Shown in pieces: positions 18,034 through 26,692 of a stretch of 64,000 nucleotides of DNA. The notes beneath the pieces are model-generated. The model had not been told where the DNA came from and ran no database searches. It saw nothing but the letters and a program-made list of their open reading frames with translations. The stretch lies in assembly GCA_965226025.1 (NCBI GenBank), contig CBDDCD010000003.1, positions 1,178,001-1,242,000 on the forward strand, in the 5' to 3' direction. The DNA comes from Moanibacter sp965226025. GTDB lineage: Bacteria; Verrucomicrobiota; Verrucomicrobiia; Opitutales; UBA2987. How positions within the stretch are numbered: the stretch's first letter is position 1; each line of letters begins with the position of its first letter. A program made the translations under genes and the position numbers.

Positions 18034-18381
18034 CAACGGATTGAGAAAGTAACTCCTAATTCCCTCGTAATTTTTCCGCGAGCCTTGCCGAGGGCATCAG
18101 AAAAATCCGATGCTCCAGTATCACGGAGACTAGGATGCGTCGAAATCAGGTCCTTCCTCGTTTGTTCCCGCCACGAGATCTGACGAGGTTGGGGATGAGG
18201 TTTGCTCCGCTGAGTTCTGAGTGGTTTTATGGTAGGGTCGTTGTTACCCCACTTCGCCACGACTGCGTCGGGCTACGAGGGGCACCATACCCCTTAGCCA
18301 TAGAGTCTTTATGGAGGGTAAATCCTCCAAAGCCTCCCCCGTCGCCCGTTCGGCTATGGAGGACGTGTTGGCGAAGGGGGA
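18034..18381. other. Gene-free stretch left of the tRNA
   Basis: No convincing ORF. Short dyads such as AGGGGCACCATACCCCT (about 18278-18294) are present. ORFs read through the tRNA on the plus strand are artefacts. This is the chromosomal flank on the 3' side of the tRNA-Thr gene. Confidence 0.5.
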
Positions 18382-18459
<78 letters not shown>

Positions 18460-18545
18460 AGTGTTGTTCATCAATCCTTTATGTATGAATCTCCAGTCGG
18501 TAGTTTAGACTTGTAACCCAATAGTTTAATCCTCAGGCACCTTGG

Positions 18546-19667
18546 ATGAGCGGGAGTAGCCCTGAGCAGGCAGAAACACGGAACGACCATGTGTTTTCGC
18601 GGGTTGCTGAGTGCCTTTACCGACACAATTCATCGGGTGTTTACTATGCTTGGGTGAAAAGGGGGCGCAAGCAGATTCGCCGGTCGCTGAAGACTTCAGA
18701 TCGTGCCCTGGCAAATCGACGCTTACGGGAATTCAGAGCGCAAGTTGGCAGACTGAATGTCGCCTATAACCCACGTCGAATAGGGTTCATGGATCTTGCG
18801 AAGAGGTGGGCGGAAACAGGGAAGGGACGATTGAAGCCTACTTCGTACCGAAGACGGCTGACGTGCCTGAGATCGTTCGAGCCCTTCTTTCGACATTACA
18901 AGATAGATCAGATTACCCGCCGAATAAGCGAAGACTGGGAGATCTGGCGTGATCGTCTTGGGAGACATGGCAAATCGGTGAAATCGATTTCTGCTGCTAC
19001 CTTTAACTATGAACGCAATTCACTGATTGCGATTCTAGACTATGCAGTTCGCGAGGGGATGATTCTGGAGAATCCTGCAGAAGTGATTCAGCCTCGAAAA
19101 ATCCGGAGGGATCTTGTCCTGATACCGACTCGAGAGCAGTTCGAAACTCTCGTGATGGCCATTCGAAATTTGGATACCCGTGCGAGACCTGCAGGCGATC
19201 TTGTCGAGCTGCTCGCGTATTCTGGAATGCGCCTTGGTGAAGCGATTCATCTACGTTGGAAGGATGTTGATTTCGGGAAAGGAGAGTTTGCCGTTACCGG
19301 CGGAGAAACTGGAACAAAAAACTACGAAAGTCGTGTTGTTCCGCTCTTTCCTGTTCTCGGTGAGTTTCTCCGTCGTTACAAGAAGGGGCTTAATCAAGCT
19401 GAGATCGACGACCGTAATGCTTCGATCATTCCAATCAGGAATGCTAAAAAAGCAATGTTCTCGGCGTGTCAGCAATCAAGTCTGCCGAATTTTACGCATC
19501 ACTGTCTAAGGCACTATTTCGTAAGCAATGCGATTGAGAAGGGGATTGATTACAAGGTAATTGCTTCTTGGGTTGGGCATAAGGACGGCGGATTGCTCGT
19601 AGCCAAAACCTATGGACATCTTCGGATTGAGCACTCAAGGGCGATGGCGAAGCTTATGGATTCATGA
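18546..19667 (+). CDS. Tyrosine recombinase / phage-type integrase
   Basis: A complete 373-residue site-specific recombinase. Catalytic residues are visible: Arg229 in YSGMRLGEA, His319-x-x-Arg322 in HHCLRHYF, His345 in WVGHKDGG and the Tyr356 nucleophile in TYGHLR. The N-terminal part has an Arm-binding-like segment (YYAWVKRGRKQIRRSLKT) and a SAM-like core-binding domain. It sits about 90 bp from the tRNA-Thr attachment site and surely mediates integration and excision of this island. Its stop overlaps the next start (ATGA), so the two are translationally coupled. Confidence 0.93.
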   Translation: MSGSSPEQAETRNDHVFSRVAECLYRHNSSGVYYAWVKRGRKQIRRSLKTSDRALANRRLREFRAQVGRLNVAYNPRRIGFMDLAKRWAETGKGRLKPTSYRRRLTCLRSFEPFFRHYKIDQITRRISEDWEIWRDRLGRHGKSVKSISAATFNYERNSLIAILDYAVREGMILENPAEVIQPRKIRRDLVLIPTREQFETLVMAIRNLDTRARPAGDLVELLAYSGMRLGEAIHLRWKDVDFGKGEFAVTGGETGTKNYESRVVPLFPVLGEFLRRYKKGLNQAEIDDRNASIIPIRNAKKAMFSACQQSSLPNFTHHCLRHYFVSNAIEKGIDYKVIASWVGHKDGGLLVAKTYGHLRIEHSRAMAKLMDS

Positions 19668-20392
19668 GGGCTGATCTCCTGGCATTTCGCGAGCGCTTGT
19701 TGGATAAGAAAAGTGGCTGTTTTTCTTTTGTAGAATTTTTGCAGGACTCGTACTCTCCAAGGACGCCCAACTTTCTGAGGAAAATCGGCCAAATGATAAT
19801 TCAGACGATAATTCCTACAGTAAAGATTCCAGATGACAATGAAGTCCTTGATCCGGTATCCGAGGCACACGGATTGGGTTTGATTTTTGAATTAGGTAAT
19901 CTGATGAGACAAAATCTTGAGGGTGTGGCGAATACTGAGAGGTTTCATGTGAATCCCGATAGTCTTAGGGATATTTTAGCACCTTTCTTGGAATCATCCT
20001 TAGGATTGGAATGTTGTCGGGATAGTTCTGAGATTTTCGCCGCGGTATCGAGTAGGAGTCGTGCAGATTTTGATAGATTGAGAAAAAAGCATGGGGACAA
20101 GTTTGTAGCGGTGATGGAGGCGTTCGTGCAAGGTATTCAAGATGCTAGGAGATTACCTGACGCCCAATATCGTGTCTCTGGAAAAGAACTGCTGTTTCTG
20201 TTGATCGGCATTGGAATTAAGGAGGAAAGGTTTGAGAGGTTCGACAGCGGTTTGGAAGTGAAGAGGGAGTTTGAGAAGATCTTTCCTCGATGCGGTATAA
20301 CCGATCGGACGTTTCATAGAACTTGGCGCAAGCTTGATCTGCCTCAGGCGGCCTCATTACGCAGTTTGCGTGCCAAGCGCGCGACAAAGTAG
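19664..20392 (+). CDS. Unknown protein coupled to the integrase
   Basis: A 242-residue protein starting at the ATGA overlap with the integrase stop. It has a mostly helical, soluble composition. A possible DNA-binding segment lies near the C-terminus (ITDRTFHRTWRKLDLP, resembling a helix-turn-helix with basic tail LRAKRATK). No known family recognised. The coupling suggests an accessory role in integration, excision or control, but this is inference. Confidence 0.7.
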   Translation: MRADLLAFRERLLDKKSGCFSFVEFLQDSYSPRTPNFLRKIGQMIIQTIIPTVKIPDDNEVLDPVSEAHGLGLIFELGNLMRQNLEGVANTERFHVNPDSLRDILAPFLESSLGLECCRDSSEIFAAVSSRSRADFDRLRKKHGDKFVAVMEAFVQGIQDARRLPDAQYRVSGKELLFLLIGIGIKEERFERFDSGLEVKREFEKIFPRCGITDRTFHRTWRKLDLPQAASLRSLRAKRATK

Positions 20393-20443
20393 TGTAACGT
20401 CGTTGTCGTGGCGTCAGAACGTGGTTTCTGATATTGTTGTCCT

Positions 20444-20677
20444 ATGACAACTTCAGATCGCAGTAAACAACAACGGTCAAGACTGGCTTTCAGCAGGACT
20501 GAGGTGGCAAAGATGCTCGGGGTTCATCCCGTTACAGTTGACCGATTAACCAGGCGGGGCCTACTTCGGCCATCGCGTGCAACCCGGAAACCACTGTATT
20601 CGGTATCCGAAGTAGAGAGATTTCTCGAGGATACCAAAGACGAACCTCGAACGTTTTTGGGGAGACTCTTTGAATAA
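20444..20677 (+). CDS. Helix-turn-helix protein, excisionase/MerR-like
   Basis: A 77-residue protein with the winged-helix pattern of excisionase/AlpA-type proteins: FSRTEVAKMLGVHPVTVDRL followed by RRGLLRPSRATRKPLYSVSEVERFL. These proteins bind att or regulatory DNA and bias recombinases toward excision, or repress element genes. Position between the integrase pair and the Rep-like gene fits such a role. Single-domain and apparently complete. Confidence 0.82.
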   Translation: MTTSDRSKQQRSRLAFSRTEVAKMLGVHPVTVDRLTRRGLLRPSRATRKPLYSVSEVERFLEDTKDEPRTFLGRLFE

Positions 20678-20725
20678 GGCGCTCCGAAGTCGGGCGGGGC
20701 CTCGCGCACCGCTGAGTGGTCCGAT

Positions 20726-21667
20726 GTGCAGTCGCGCTTGAGAACGCGCCGAGGGCTGCATCATGGTTGCGCATCACTTGTTTTTCCCTTGGCCCCGCAG
20801 GGGAAATTAACCGGAAGCGGTCAATGTGGAGCGCAGCCGAAGGCGAGCAATACATTGACGGCTGGAGGTAAAATTGAGCCCCCTGGGGGCCAGGGGTGGC
20901 GGCGGTCTGAGGAGCCTGAACGTATTGATAAAACAGGAGTCAGTGCAACGATCAGTCAGTATATCCCAGTTTCGTGGTTTCACGAACTAGGGATTTATAA
21001 GGTTCGAAAACGAGTGATGGAGCGGATGCCCAACGTCACGAGGGCTTTGCTAATCACTCTAACCGTCAATCCTCAAGACTTCAGAGATCCTGAATCAGCA
21101 TTTGAGTATTCGAGAGATCGTATCCGAAGGATGTTCTTTCAATTACGTAAGGGTGTTAGCTGGGATGGAAGGGTTTATGATATTGATGCACCATACTGGA
21201 TAAAGGTTGAATTCCATCGGAGCGGCTTCGCTCATTTCCATATAATCTTTCTCACACGAAGGTTTGTTCCAGGAAGGTTGTTGAATCACCTCTGGAAGGT
21301 TGGACGTACAAACATTCGAAGGAATGATAGTCATGGAATCTCATACCTTTTGAAATATGTCACAAAGGGTCAGAACCTGCCTGAATGGGTAAAAGAACGA
21401 AAAAGGCTTCGAATTACCCAGGCTTCCCAAGGCTTCTACGAGAAAGTCGGTTCAACGAAACTGAAGAAGGATAGTGAAAAAGACTGTGCAATTCCCAGAT
21501 TAGCTTCGGAGTTTCGCGATTTAACGATTGGCGAGCGGATGGAACGATGGAGGCGACTCGCCACACTTAAAAACGGAGAACGGTTCCGGCAAATTGAGTT
21601 ACCGGAACCGTTTCGAGATATTCTGGGTAGAATTCTCTTACCGATTGCCCGAGCGGGTAATTACTGA
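20726..21667 (+). CDS. HUH-type rolling-circle replication initiator (Rep-like)
   Basis: The open frame starts at GTG 20726, but the first 70 or so residues (Gly/Pro/Arg-rich) do not look like protein, so the true start may be nearer 20940-21017. The conserved domain has the three HUH marks in order: motif 1 ALLITLTVNP, motif 2 GFAHFHIIFLTR (the H-x-H metal site) and motif 3 GISYLLKYVTKG (catalytic Tyr and Lys). A final basic segment (ERMERWRRLATLK) follows. Such proteins nick one DNA strand to start rolling-circle replication or transfer. Its presence in an integrated element with a recombinase suggests the excised circle can replicate. Confidence 0.72.
   Translation: MQSRLRTRRGLHHGCASLVFPLAPQGKLTGSGQCGAQPKASNTLTAGGKIEPPGGQGWRRSEEPERIDKTGVSATISQYIPVSWFHELGIYKVRKRVMERMPNVTRALLITLTVNPQDFRDPESAFEYSRDRIRRMFFQLRKGVSWDGRVYDIDAPYWIKVEFHRSGFAHFHIIFLTRRFVPGRLLNHLWKVGRTNIRRNDSHGISYLLKYVTKGQNLPEWVKERKRLRITQASQGFYEKVGSTKLKKDSEKDCAIPRLASEFRDLTIGERMERWRRLATLKNGERFRQIELPEPFRDILGRILLPIARAGNY
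20820..20859. repeat. Inverted repeat, possible replication-origin structure
   Basis: GTCAATGT (20820-20827) pairs with ACATTGAC (20852-20859) across a 24-nt GC-rich loop. A GCCCCCTGGGGGC dyad follows at about 20877-20889. The stretch lies at the 5' end of the Rep-like frame, before its conserved domain begins. HUH Rep proteins nick hairpin-associated origins, so this is a candidate double-strand origin; no direct proof. Confidence 0.4.
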
Positions 21668-21711
21668 GGCAACGGTATTATAAGGTTAACCTCCCTAAAG
21701 GAGATCAGTAA

Positions 21712-22053
21712 ATGGATAAAGATAAGGAAGAGAGAGATGGGAAAAAAGCAAATGGAATCAGTGAAAATGGCATCTATGTTCGGGGCGTTGTCGTCTCATC
21801 AATGGCTCGCATCGGAGAGCGCCGTGACGATTCCGGGCGATACGTAAATGTGAGGCATGAAATCGCCTTACAGCCCGGTATCGCCGTTCTGGATCAGTAT
21901 TTCGATCCAGAACGTGATTCGGAAGTCCAGGTTAAAGGGATGGATGTGGTTCGCTATCCCAAATTGCCGGAATTCCAGACAGTATTGTTGAAAGCACTGT
22001 GGTACGATGTGCGAAACGACACCTTGACTGTCAAAAGATTCGAGATCGTTTAG
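21712..22053 (+). CDS. Small beta-rich protein downstream of Rep, possible ssDNA-binding protein
   Basis: A 113-residue protein with a charged N-terminus (MDKDKEERDGKKANG) and then alternating strands (YVRGVVVSSMARIGERRDD, RYVNVRHEIALQPGIAVL, VQVKGMDVVRYPK). The pattern resembles an OB-like fold. It directly follows the Rep-like gene, the position of the ssDNA-binding protein in filamentous phages and many rolling-circle elements. AAAGGAG lies about nine bases before its ATG. The family is not recognised, so the role is inferred from position and composition only. Confidence 0.6.
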   Translation: MDKDKEERDGKKANGISENGIYVRGVVVSSMARIGERRDDSGRYVNVRHEIALQPGIAVLDQYFDPERDSEVQVKGMDVVRYPKLPEFQTVLLKALWYDVRNDTLTVKRFEIV

Positions 22054-22064
22054 TGGAACTGGGT

Positions 22065-22099
22065 GGCGGGTGGCGCGCGAAGCGCGCCACCCGCCTTTT
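22065..22099 (+). terminator. Strong Rho-independent terminator
   Basis: A perfect 14-bp GC-rich stem (22065-22078 with 22082-22095, loop GAA) is followed by TTTT and a further T-rich run. It closes the plus-strand integrase-to-small-protein set and faces the minus-strand cargo genes. Confidence 0.9.
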
Positions 22100-22215
22100 C
22101 CTTGTTTTATCCTCTAATAACTGTCCAAATTCGGCTTCAGCAAATCAGCCTGTCGTTCTACTCGTCTCATCGGAGGCAATCTTGGTGAAGGAATTGATGA
22201 TTTAGAACAAAGTCA

Positions 22216-22836
22216 TCACTTAAGTTCTATCACTTCCGCATCGTCCGGGTCTGGAGGTCCAAATGGTGTCTTTGCGATGCTAAAGACGACGAATTCGGGG
22301 AGTTCATCTTGAAAGACAACATACGCGCCTGTGCTCGGCGACAGACGATCTCCAGTCCCGACCCAGTTCAGAGAAACTCCATGTAACTCAGTGCCGTGAC
22401 CTTCAACTGTCATAGTGTTGATCATACTTAGTCCTCCGCCTCCAGAAGGTCCGAAGCTAAACCTTTGGACTTTTGCAGTCGCGGGATAGAGTAGGCGCCA
22501 ATAAGTGACCTCGCCAAATCGAGGCCGTATCTCGAGTCCAGTTTGATTGGGATCTCCTGCAAATGTTGGATGTATTTGCCAAACGAATTTGTTTGTGGTC
22601 TCTTTCTCGCGGGGAAGAGGTTTCGCCAATAGTGATGCTCTAACCGTTTCAGCCCAATTAGGGTTCGATAGGCTGATAGACCCACGGACTCGGAGTGGTG
22701 TAGGCAGATCTTCGACGGAGAGTTGGTGTAACAGAGCTATCAGCGGGAATCTTTCGTGCGAGGAGGCGGCTCTGTCCAGAGCGTATGCAAGTTGTTCTTG
22801 GCACTTGCGGCAATCAAGACTGTTTGGCGTCAACAA
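22216..22836 (-). pseudogene. TIR-domain protein lacking its N-terminus
   Basis: The frame (open up to a TAA at 22884-22882) begins inside a TIR domain: KTALLTPNSLDCRKCQEQ then LAYALDRAASS, FPLIALLHQLSVEDLP. This matches the central strand, the alpha-C helix with the catalytic Glu (CQEQLAYAL) and the following strand of bacterial TIR effectors. The first half of the TIR fold (FISY..., BB loop) is absent, and I do not see it in another frame upstream. A separate C-terminal domain follows (GEVTYWRLLY, SFGPSGGGGLSMI, ELPEFVVFSIA). Intact TIR effectors degrade NAD or make signalling nucleotides in antiphage defence. This copy is probably inactive. Confidence 0.5.
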
Positions 22837-23189
22837 AGCCGTTTTGATTCCTTCGCGTTGTGCTTTGGTAGGATTTGGGGTTTACAACTCAACAGGGGTG
22901 GAGTTGTGACTTGTCTGACACGGGATTTGAAGTAGCACGGTCTGCTCTATTTGGAGCTATGTTTCGAAATCACACCCGCAACGTCACCAACGCTGACCCA
23001 AAACGGGATGTTCTGTGAGCATATCAAGGGGGATGTTGATAATAATGTGATTTTCTCCCAACAAATAGCTACACCCTAATTTTCCCCTAGTCTCTCCACA
23101 AACGACTAGTAAAGACAGTCATGACTCGGCCAGTTCTTTCTCCTTTCTGATAACATGCGATTGTATTCTTCTGTACTTCCGACACTGAC
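22837..23189. other. Gene-free stretch inside the island
   Basis: An AT-rich spacer between two minus-strand genes. I looked for the missing N-terminal half of the TIR domain in all minus frames and did not find it. No clear promoter or hairpin. Confidence 0.5.
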
Positions 23190-24056
23190 TCAGGTGGAAT
23201 TCCCCTCAAGCTGTTCCTTTAGTACTTTGTGGCAGTCAAATGTACCTTCAAGTTGGTAGTCGGTGCCTGATAATGGCCTCCCTACAACGATTACCATGTC
23301 TACTGAAAACGCCTTAACATAAGAATTAAGAATAGAGTCATCAGCTAAGTCATCACTGTAGTATTCCGTAGTTTCAGATTCCGAGCCAGTGAAGTAATTC
23401 GTCCCTTCATAGGTATTGGGATTAAAGAATTTTGCACCCCTCCTACTTGATACTTTTTCAATCAAACATGAATCTGGTAAGGCCTTCGGATCGAATTTCT
23501 TACATATCTCCTGCTTTACAATCCATTTAACCCTTAAATCTCTCTCGTGCTTGTTTCGAAAGCCATCAAATGCTGCCGCCACGTCTTCGAGAACCGATTT
23601 CAATCTGTGCGAAGCAAACCATCCGGCAGCTAAGGGCGTGGCTACTGCAGCAAGGGTGAAAAGAGCAGTGTTGAAAGTAATTATTGCTGACAGGGTGTAA
23701 TCTATCGGATGCAGGATGTTCGCATGTAAGGCATTTCCAATGAGGAAAAGAAGTATCACCGGAAAAATCGCAATGAAGAGCATACTGCCAAGGCTCAGAT
23801 TTCTTCTTGCGGTGAGGAATCTTCTAAAACGATTACTTTCAACATTTTGCTTATCAAGTGGATTGAATGCGAGTGTACAATACATGGCTTGCCTTATATC
23901 AAGTTCGTATTCGCGCGCGTTGATTGAATGGAGATCCGGTTCGGATGGATCTGACTGCAAATAAACACGTATCTCTTTCGTTGACGTCCTTTCGGTTGTA
24001 TTAGTAATGCCGTTCCCAAAATCTTCGGTCTCGAATTCGCTTGGCCCTTCGATCAA
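23190..24056 (-). CDS. Two-TM membrane protein, unknown
   Basis: A 288-residue protein: a soluble acidic N-terminus, then two hydrophobic spans (SLGSMLFIAIFPVILLFLIG and IITFNTALFTLAAVATPLAA), then a C-terminal cytosolic domain of about 130 residues with SYVKAFSVDMVIVVGRPLSG near the end. No known family recognised. It lies on the minus strand between a TIR fragment and a zinc-ribbon/HEPN gene. Membrane partners of this size are common in defence operons, so a role as membrane effector or anchor is possible but unproven. Confidence 0.65.
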   Translation of the reverse strand: MIEGPSEFETEDFGNGITNTTERTSTKEIRVYLQSDPSEPDLHSINAREYELDIRQAMYCTLAFNPLDKQNVESNRFRRFLTARRNLSLGSMLFIAIFPVILLFLIGNALHANILHPIDYTLSAIITFNTALFTLAAVATPLAAGWFASHRLKSVLEDVAAAFDGFRNKHERDLRVKWIVKQEICKKFDPKALPDSCLIEKVSSRRGAKFFNPNTYEGTNYFTGSESETTEYYSDDLADDSILNSYVKAFSVDMVIVVGRPLSGTDYQLEGTFDCHKVLKEQLEGNST

Positions 24057-24103
24057 TACAATAGGGGTTAAAATTGTGTGGTGGTTAATTTTTGACTCAT
24101 GTC

Positions 24104-24286
24104 TTATCCTTTCAGAATAGCTTTTGAATGTTGAGGCAATCTAGCTAGAAAGGACGATCCCGACGCCGGGTCGTTCGCGTTGTGGCAGCGAATAGCGGCC
24201 CGCGCTAGATCAGAGCGAACTGAACGGCGGGAATTTGTATCGCTGCTGATTGGTTGGCTTCTCGGCTCTAAAGTGTCTGTGGTCAT
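24104..24286 (-). CDS. Possible 60-residue coupled protein
   Basis: The ATG overlaps the stop of the zinc-ribbon/HEPN gene in an ATGA junction, a sign of translational coupling. The peptide is polar (RRSVRSDLARAAIRCHNAND) and has no recognised domain. It could equally be chance. Confidence 0.3.
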   Translation of the reverse strand: MTTDTLEPRSQPISSDTNSRRSVRSDLARAAIRCHNANDPASGSSFLARLPQHSKAILKG

Positions 24287-25431
24287 GAGATGGTTTCAAA
24301 TTCGGTGAAAAAGTTAGTCGCACACGTTCTGAGGAGTGTTGTCAGTCTCCTTATTTCCTTGCTTCGAACTGTGATTTTTTGGTGTAAACGAACTGTGGAG
24401 TCTTCTGATCTGTCTAGATACTCCTGATCAACGCGGCCGGCATTGTGAGTCAGAATATGCCGGCGATGCGCCATTCTAACAAGGAAATGTTTATCTGTAT
24501 CGTTGATTCCTTCCATGAGTTCAAGACCGAGCCATTTTCGCAGGTCCTTGCTTAGGATTTCTATGTTCTGGAAATTCAACTTTTTAAGGTCTCGTTGTCT
24601 TCTAGGCGTGGCTGGGATGAGTATCAGCTGGTGAACAAGGTCGCGGGCCATTGCTTCGAAGTCGGAAATGCAACGTGTGAGTGTTTCCCAAGCTACTTCA
24701 CGATCGTGCCGGTCGGTGACTTTGCTATCCACTTTCTCGAATTCCTTTTCCACTTCATCCAGTTTTGTCTCGAGGATCTGTAGGGAATTCCGCTTCCCGC
24801 ACTTGGGACATCCCGCGTATTCACCCAATATGTCGTCGCTTGTATTGCAGCGTGGGCATGTAAACCGATTCTGTTGTGTTTGCTCAGTGTAGACGAACGC
24901 GGGTGTGTTTTCCGGTAGTCCCTCGGCAATCTCATCGAGGTCGATCACAAGGTCTTTGCTGTTTTCGAAGGCGGCGCTGTAAGAAACGCGGATTTTGTTG
25001 ATAAAATTGAGTTGATTCTTCGTTGTGAAAGTTTCGTTTCGGTTTCGGTGCGAGCAGTATGGACATAGGATTATCTCTGCAGGATTGGTCATGCGGAAGT
25101 AAGCTTCACAATTGGGGCAGGTGCGACCGTAGAATCCCATCTGATCGGAGAGAATCAAGGTTGCCACCATCGGTGACGGTGGGTCGGGCTCCTTCATGCG
25201 GATCCCGTGAATCGGCCAATACTTGATGCGTTTGCCATCGAGGGACATTCCTATTTGGAATGCTCCAGCTGGAGTCGGACTTGAATGTGTGAATTCCAGA
25301 GAGACCGTTTGGCTTTCTGGGTCGAACTTCAAAATGAGCTTCCCGCCACAGCCTGCAATTTCGTTAAATTCTTCGCCTTCTGTCATATGGAGTTTTGCTT
25401 CGGCGAATCCTATAATCCGTTGCTGTGTCAA
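24283..25431 (-). CDS. Double zinc-ribbon protein with C-terminal HEPN-like domain
   Basis: A 382-residue protein. After an N-terminal beta-rich region come zinc ribbon 1 (C105-x2-C108 in CPNCEAYF, C123-x2-C126 in CPYCSHRN) and zinc ribbon 2 (C192/C195 in CPRCNT, C208/C211 in CPKCGK). A coiled stretch (KLDEVEKEFEKVDSKVTDR) leads to a helical domain with the HEPN ribonuclease signature R-x4-H: RRHILTHNAGRVDQEYLDRS at about 323-342 with R324 and H329. HEPN domains with this motif are usually metal-independent RNases in toxin-antitoxin, Abi and CRISPR ancillary systems. The ribbons may bind RNA, DNA or a partner. I infer an RNase-type conflict protein. Confidence 0.65.
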   Translation of the reverse strand: MTQQRIIGFAEAKLHMTEGEEFNEIAGCGGKLILKFDPESQTVSLEFTHSSPTPAGAFQIGMSLDGKRIKYWPIHGIRMKEPDPPSPMVATLILSDQMGFYGRTCPNCEAYFRMTNPAEIILCPYCSHRNRNETFTTKNQLNFINKIRVSYSAAFENSKDLVIDLDEIAEGLPENTPAFVYTEQTQQNRFTCPRCNTSDDILGEYAGCPKCGKRNSLQILETKLDEVEKEFEKVDSKVTDRHDREVAWETLTRCISDFEAMARDLVHQLILIPATPRRQRDLKKLNFQNIEILSKDLRKWLGLELMEGINDTDKHFLVRMAHRRHILTHNAGRVDQEYLDRSEDSTVRLHQKITVRSKEIRRLTTLLRTCATNFFTEFETIS

Positions 25432-25498
25432 GGATGAGAGCGAAGCGGCGTAGGTGGTTCAGCAGTAGATATCTGTCAAATGACGTGGAAGATCACCC

Positions 25499-26221
25499 TC
25501 ATCTAGTCGATTGTTCGGTGGGGCCGGATCGTACCAGGCGATCCTCACTCAAGAGTGCAGCCTTGCCCGCTTTGTCAAGTTTGCTCAAGACGATTCGGAC
25601 AGGCCGCAACAACGTGGAAGGCTCCGCAATCACAACATGGCCGCCATTGTCAAACGGGCCCTTGGAAGTGCGTATGAGAAGATCGTCTCTGGCAAAGCCT
25701 TGGAAGCCATGGCTGCACACCGAGTTGGATACGGTTCGTTTCTGTTCACCCTCGGGATTAAGAAGCCACAGGGCTGTGAGCTTGGGCTTGTTTCGGTAGT
25801 GGTTAATGAGACTCTTTGCCTGTAACTGTCGCCTGTTGCCAAACCCCGTCACTTCGCGAAGTGCTTTCCTCTCCGTTTCGCTCATATCTGATCGTTCCAG
25901 CAACTTTGTCAGATTCCATCCACTGAGCATATCCAGCAACAGCGCGTCTTGCTCCAGAACAAAGGGGAATGGGAAACCCCAGCTCTTGGCTTTGCTCCGT
26001 TCAGCCAAGTATGCATTCGGGTTCAAGACGTCTGGAAGAGCGGACTTGCCCGAGGCAGACACCGTAATTGGTAGTGTCTGAGAACCATGATACAAGACGG
26101 TTCCCTGTGGAATCTCTATATAGGCATATCCGCCCTCTAATCGGTATTCGACGTTCGTCAACCACGACGATGGATACTCATACGGGGACCATGGTTCCTC
26201 GTCTCTTGGCGTCATTGCCAC
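25499..26221 (-). CDS. Unknown protein with a weak ADP-ribosyltransferase-like motif
   Basis: A 240-residue protein. Residues 38-47 read IPQGTVLYHGS, like the first strand of ADP-ribosyltransferase-fold proteins (the His of H-Y-E in YHGS/T). Further on, NAYLAERSKAKSW and FVLEQDALLLDML resemble the Tyr-containing helix and the later strand seen in that fold. The rest is not recognised. It is first in the minus-strand set that includes the HEPN-like gene, 67 bp away. ART assignment is tentative; unknown otherwise. Confidence 0.55.
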   Translation of the reverse strand: MAMTPRDEEPWSPYEYPSSWLTNVEYRLEGGYAYIEIPQGTVLYHGSQTLPITVSASGKSALPDVLNPNAYLAERSKAKSWGFPFPFVLEQDALLLDMLSGWNLTKLLERSDMSETERKALREVTGFGNRRQLQAKSLINHYRNKPKLTALWLLNPEGEQKRTVSNSVCSHGFQGFARDDLLIRTSKGPFDNGGHVVIAEPSTLLRPVRIVLSKLDKAGKAALLSEDRLVRSGPTEQSTR

Positions 26222-26466
26222 TGCCTTCTTCTTAAGGAGGTTCTGCTATAGTGCAGTCTCTTTTCATGTTCACCTAACGTCCTCACGAATCGCGGACCTC
26301 GAGCCATTTCTCGAAGATGAAAGTCAGTGGCCCACGGAACGTAGAATATGCGCTCCTGTGAGTATTCAGATTCCTGACCCCAGGCACTGATCGCTACTCT
26401 TGACTTCCGCCTCACTCGGCTCGGCGTCCACTGCTAGTCAATGTCGTTCTGATAACTTAGAATAGT

Positions 26467-26664
26467 TTGCGTCTACGCAATGGGCGATTAAGCAATCTAT
26501 CAAGATCTGTTTGAGGGTGTCAAGAGATGCAAACATCTTCTTGAATGACAACGGATTAGATCGCTACACAGAGGCCCCTGCCAAAGCTGGGGATTCTTGC
26601 GTTTACGCAAGAAAACGTGGTACCTCGATGCAATATATACTGTAGGATTATTGCGTTGACGCTA
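26467..26664. promoter_or_regulatory. Three operator-like dyads TTGCGT-N2-ACGCAA
   Basis: Sites: 26467-26480 (TTGCGT CT ACGCAA), 26595-26612 (TCTTGCGT TT ACGCAAGA) and 26651-26664 (TTGCGT TG ACGC, right arm imperfect). The repeated short dyad with a fixed 2-bp centre looks like a repressor-binding site. They lie upstream of both the minus-strand cargo set and the integron-integrase fragment, so either could have been the target. Confidence 0.5.
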
Positions 26665-26692
26665 GCCGATATAAGTGAATATAGGTACACCT

